A DNA stretch of 64,000 bases. It comes from Photobacterium ganghwense. GTDB taxonomy: Bacteria; Pseudomonadota; Gammaproteobacteria; Enterobacterales; Vibrionaceae. How positions within the stretch are numbered: the stretch's first letter is position 1; every line of letters starts with the position of its first letter. This document shows, piece by piece, positions 62,053 through 64,000 of the stretch. The notes below the pieces were generated by a model. It was given only the letters and a program-made list of their open reading frames with translations. It searched no databases and was not told the DNA's origin. The position numbers and the translations under genes were made by a program. The DNA lies in assembly GCF_003025595.1 (NCBI RefSeq), contig NZ_PYMI01000006.1, positions 1 through 64,000 on the forward strand, in the 5' to 3' direction.

Positions 62053-63264
62053 TTACTGTTTTTTCTGTGCATTGAGCGCACGGATACGGCTGGCCAGCGA
62101 GTACAGACGGATGAAGCCACCAGCATGGCTGTGGTCATACACTTCGTCTTCCCCGAAGGTCGCAAACTCTTCCGAGTACAGACTGTTCACCGAACGCTTC
62201 TGCACAACGGTAGCTTGACCTTTATACAGCTTCACGACAACCTCACCGCTCACATCCTGCGCCAGTTCTTCTGCCGCAGACAACAAAGATTTACACAGCG
62301 GGGTAAACCAACGGCCGTCGTAGATCAGGTGAGAGGCTTTCAGGCCCAGCGTTTCACGGAACTCAAACGCATCTTTATCCAGTACCAGCTGCTCTACCGC
62401 ACGTAGGGCTTCCATCATAATGGTGCCTCCCGGGGTTTCGTAACAGCCGCGTGACTTGATGCCGACCAGACGGTTCTCAACGATGTCGATACGACCCACG
62501 CCGTGCTCCGCGCCTTTCTGGTTCAGCGCTACCAGTGCCTGGTATGGACTCATCGCCTGACCGTCCACCGCGACTACTTCACCTTTTTCAACCGTCAGGG
62601 ATACCAGCTCCGGCTGATCCGGGGCTTGCTCAGGATCTTTGGTCCACACCCAGCACAGCTCATTTGGCTGATTCCAGGTATCTTCCAGTACGCCACCTTC
62701 GGTTGAGATATGCCAGGCGTTCGCATCACGGGAGTAGATTTTTTCCAGGGTCGCCGTGGTCGGAATGTTACGCTCGGCCAGGTACGCCAGCAGCGCTTCA
62801 CGGCTACGCAGATCCCACTCACGCCAAGGCGCAATCACAGTCAACTGCGGCGCCAGTGCGGCATAGGCACTTTCAAAACGCACCTGATCGTTACCTTTAC
62901 CGGTACAGCCGTGGCACAAAGCGTCAGCCCCCACTTCCAGTGCACACTCAACCTGCGCTTTGGCAATGATCGGACGCGCCATGGAGGTACCCAGCAGGTA
63001 TTTACCTTCATACACCGCGCCAGTTTTCAGGCTTGGGAAAATGTAGTCTTTCACCATCTCTTCTTTAAGATCAGCGATGTAGCAGGCAGATGCCCCAGAT
63101 GCCAGCGCTTTCTCTTCGATGCCAACCAGCTCTTCTTCGCCCTGACCCACATCGGCCACGAACGCAATCACTTCACAGTCATAGTTTTCTTTCAGCCAAG
63201 GAATGATGGCCGATGTATCCAGACCGCCGGAATAGGCTAAAACAACTTTATTTACCTTGCTCAT
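62053..63264 (-). CDS. argG: Argininosuccinate synthase
   Basis: ArgG (403 residues) condenses citrulline and aspartate with ATP. The PP-loop is [20 protein letters not shown] at the N-terminus; [10 protein letters not shown] and the C-terminal dimer segment are conserved. I start at the ATG at 63264 ([12 protein letters not shown]), with AGGAG upstream; an eleven-residue in-frame extension is unlikely. It lies 96 bp after argB. Confidence 0.97.
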   Translation of the reverse strand: MSKVNKVVLAYSGGLDTSAIIPWLKENYDCEVIAFVADVGQGEEELVGIEEKALASGASACYIADLKEEMVKDYIFPSLKTGAVYEGKYLLGTSMARPIIAKAQVECALEVGADALCHGCTGKGNDQVRFESAYAALAPQLTVIAPWREWDLRSREALLAYLAERNIPTTATLEKIYSRDANAWHISTEGGVLEDTWNQPNELCWVWTKDPEQAPDQPELVSLTVEKGEVVAVDGQAMSPYQALVALNQKGAEHGVGRIDIVENRLVGIKSRGCYETPGGTIMMEALRAVEQLVLDKDAFEFRETLGLKASHLIYDGRWFTPLCKSLLSAAEELAQDVSGEVVVKLYKGQATVVQKRSVNSLYSEEFATFGEDEVYDHSHAGGFIRLYSLASRIRALNAQKKQ

Positions 63265-63360
63265 AATACTTCTCCTGCTTGCCCGCTCGGCGGTCATCCC
63301 GCTCAGGCGTATGGCTCTAAAATGGGTATTGAAAAAATCCGTGTCTAAAGAAAGGTCAGG

Positions 63361-64000
63361 CTATGCCGCCTGAGGCGTAAATTTGGTGCCGATACTCTGG
63401 CCGTCAAACAGGGCCGCCAGCTTATCTGGGTAACGCCAGGTCGCGATTTCAATCGGCCGCCCCAGCGCATTGGCCGCCTCAAACGCGGCCCGGACTTTGA
63501 CAATCATGCCGTCGGTGATCACCGCCTGGGCAATCAGGGCTTCCGCTTCCTTCTCAGTCAACTTGCTGATTAAGCGACCCTTGCCGTCCAGTACCCCGCT
63601 GACGTCAGACAGCAGCACCAGCTCAGCATCAAGTGCTGCAGCCACCGCCACCGCGGCCTGATCCGCGTTGACATTCATCAGCAGTCCCTGGCTGTCGAGC
63701 CCGATCGAACTGATGATAGGTACGTAACCGGCCGCCAGCATGGTGTGAATCAGCTGGCTGTTGCCCGGTGCCGCCTTACCGACAGCCCCCAACTCAGGAT
63801 CCAGCTCAGTCACCTGACACAGGCCGCCGTCAGCCAGGCTCAGGCCCACTGCCGCGACACCGCATTTCAGCGCCTGTCCCTGCAGCAGCTTGTTTGCCGT
63901 TCCGGCCAGCGCGCCGGCGATATACGGAATATGCTCAACCGGTGTGACCCGCAGCCCTTCCTTCTTCACGGTTGGTAACTGCAGCTTGGTCATCAGGTCA
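63361..64000 (-). CDS. argB: Acetylglutamate kinase (5' end beyond the window)
   Basis: The C-terminal part of ArgB, which phosphorylates N-acetylglutamate in arginine synthesis. Visible segments include [55 protein letters not shown] and the C-terminal GTKFTPQAA. The reading frame is open to the right edge, so the true start and glycine-rich N-terminus (GGA motif) lie outside. The internal ATG at 63993 is not the start. Confidence 0.95.
   Translation of the reverse strand, partial: DLMTKLQLPTVKKEGLRVTPVEHIPYIAGALAGTANKLLQGQALKCGVAAVGLSLADGGLCQVTELDPELGAVGKAAPGNSQLIHTMLAAGYVPIISSIGLDSQGLLMNVNADQAAVAVAAALDAELVLLSDVSGVLDGKGRLISKLTEKEAEALIAQAVITDGMIVKVRAAFEAANALGRPIEIATWRYPDKLAALFDGQSIGTKFTPQAA

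Overview
The window is chromosomal DNA of a gammaproteobacterium, most probably a member of the Vibrionaceae. The evidence is gene order. An E. coli-like ribosomal superoperon and kef-slyD-crp block is followed by the Vibrio-type series DUF1338-astD-astA-argD-pabA-trpS-gph-rpe-dam-damX-aroB-aroK-pilQPONM-mrcA, and then by oxyR, a peroxiredoxin-glutaredoxin hybrid gene, a flavin disulfide reductase gene, a DUF3624 gene and argH(A)-argG-argB. Genus cannot be fixed by reading alone. I see no insertion sequence, prophage, integron, CRISPR array or tRNA gene. Essentially everything is core genome.

Positions 1-624 hold the promoters (P1 and P2) and boxA leader of a ribosomal RNA operon whose 16S gene lies beyond the left edge. 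They also hold a perfect array of eleven 8-bp repeats and the terminator of the ribosomal protein cluster. Positions 625-14263 (minus strand) are the alpha, spc and S10 operons (rplQ to rpsJ) with recognisable control elements: the S10 leader, the spc promoter behind a terminator, and the S4-binding alpha leader ahead of a GTG-started rpsM. Bacterioferritin and its ferredoxin (bfr, bfd) come next, then the str operon (rpsL, rpsG, fusA, tufA), the sulfur-relay genes tusBCD with a coupled PAS-HTH regulator, and fkpA.

Positions 23664-34708 carry a WD40 lipoprotein gene with slyX, the metallochaperone slyD, the kefG-kefB potassium efflux pair with a YheV gene, the ABC-F gene yheS, a small TIGR02444 gene, the hydrolase yheT, yheU, prkB, an OsmC-family gene and crp. 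An excellent CRP operator lies between the OsmC gene and crp. An 830-bp stretch without a convincing gene follows. Positions 35538-40190 are an arginine succinyltransferase-type operon (argD/astC, astA, astD) ending with a DUF1338 dioxygenase gene. Next come pabA, trpS-gph-rpe, a DUF2970 gene with a possible leader peptide, dam, damX, aroB and aroK, then the type IV pilus operon pilMNOPQ diverging from the class A penicillin-binding protein gene mrcA.

The right end is an oxidative-stress module: oxyR diverges from the prx-grx gene across a near-perfect OxyR site, and a flavin disulfide reductase with an unusual cysteine tail follows. It is followed by arginine biosynthesis (argB partial, argG, and argH fused to an acetyltransferase domain). 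The least explained signals are the short-period tandem repeats scattered in intergenic gaps, the DUF1338 enzyme in the ast operon, the cysteine tail of the reductase and the DUF2970 leader peptide. No clearly new multi-gene system was found.
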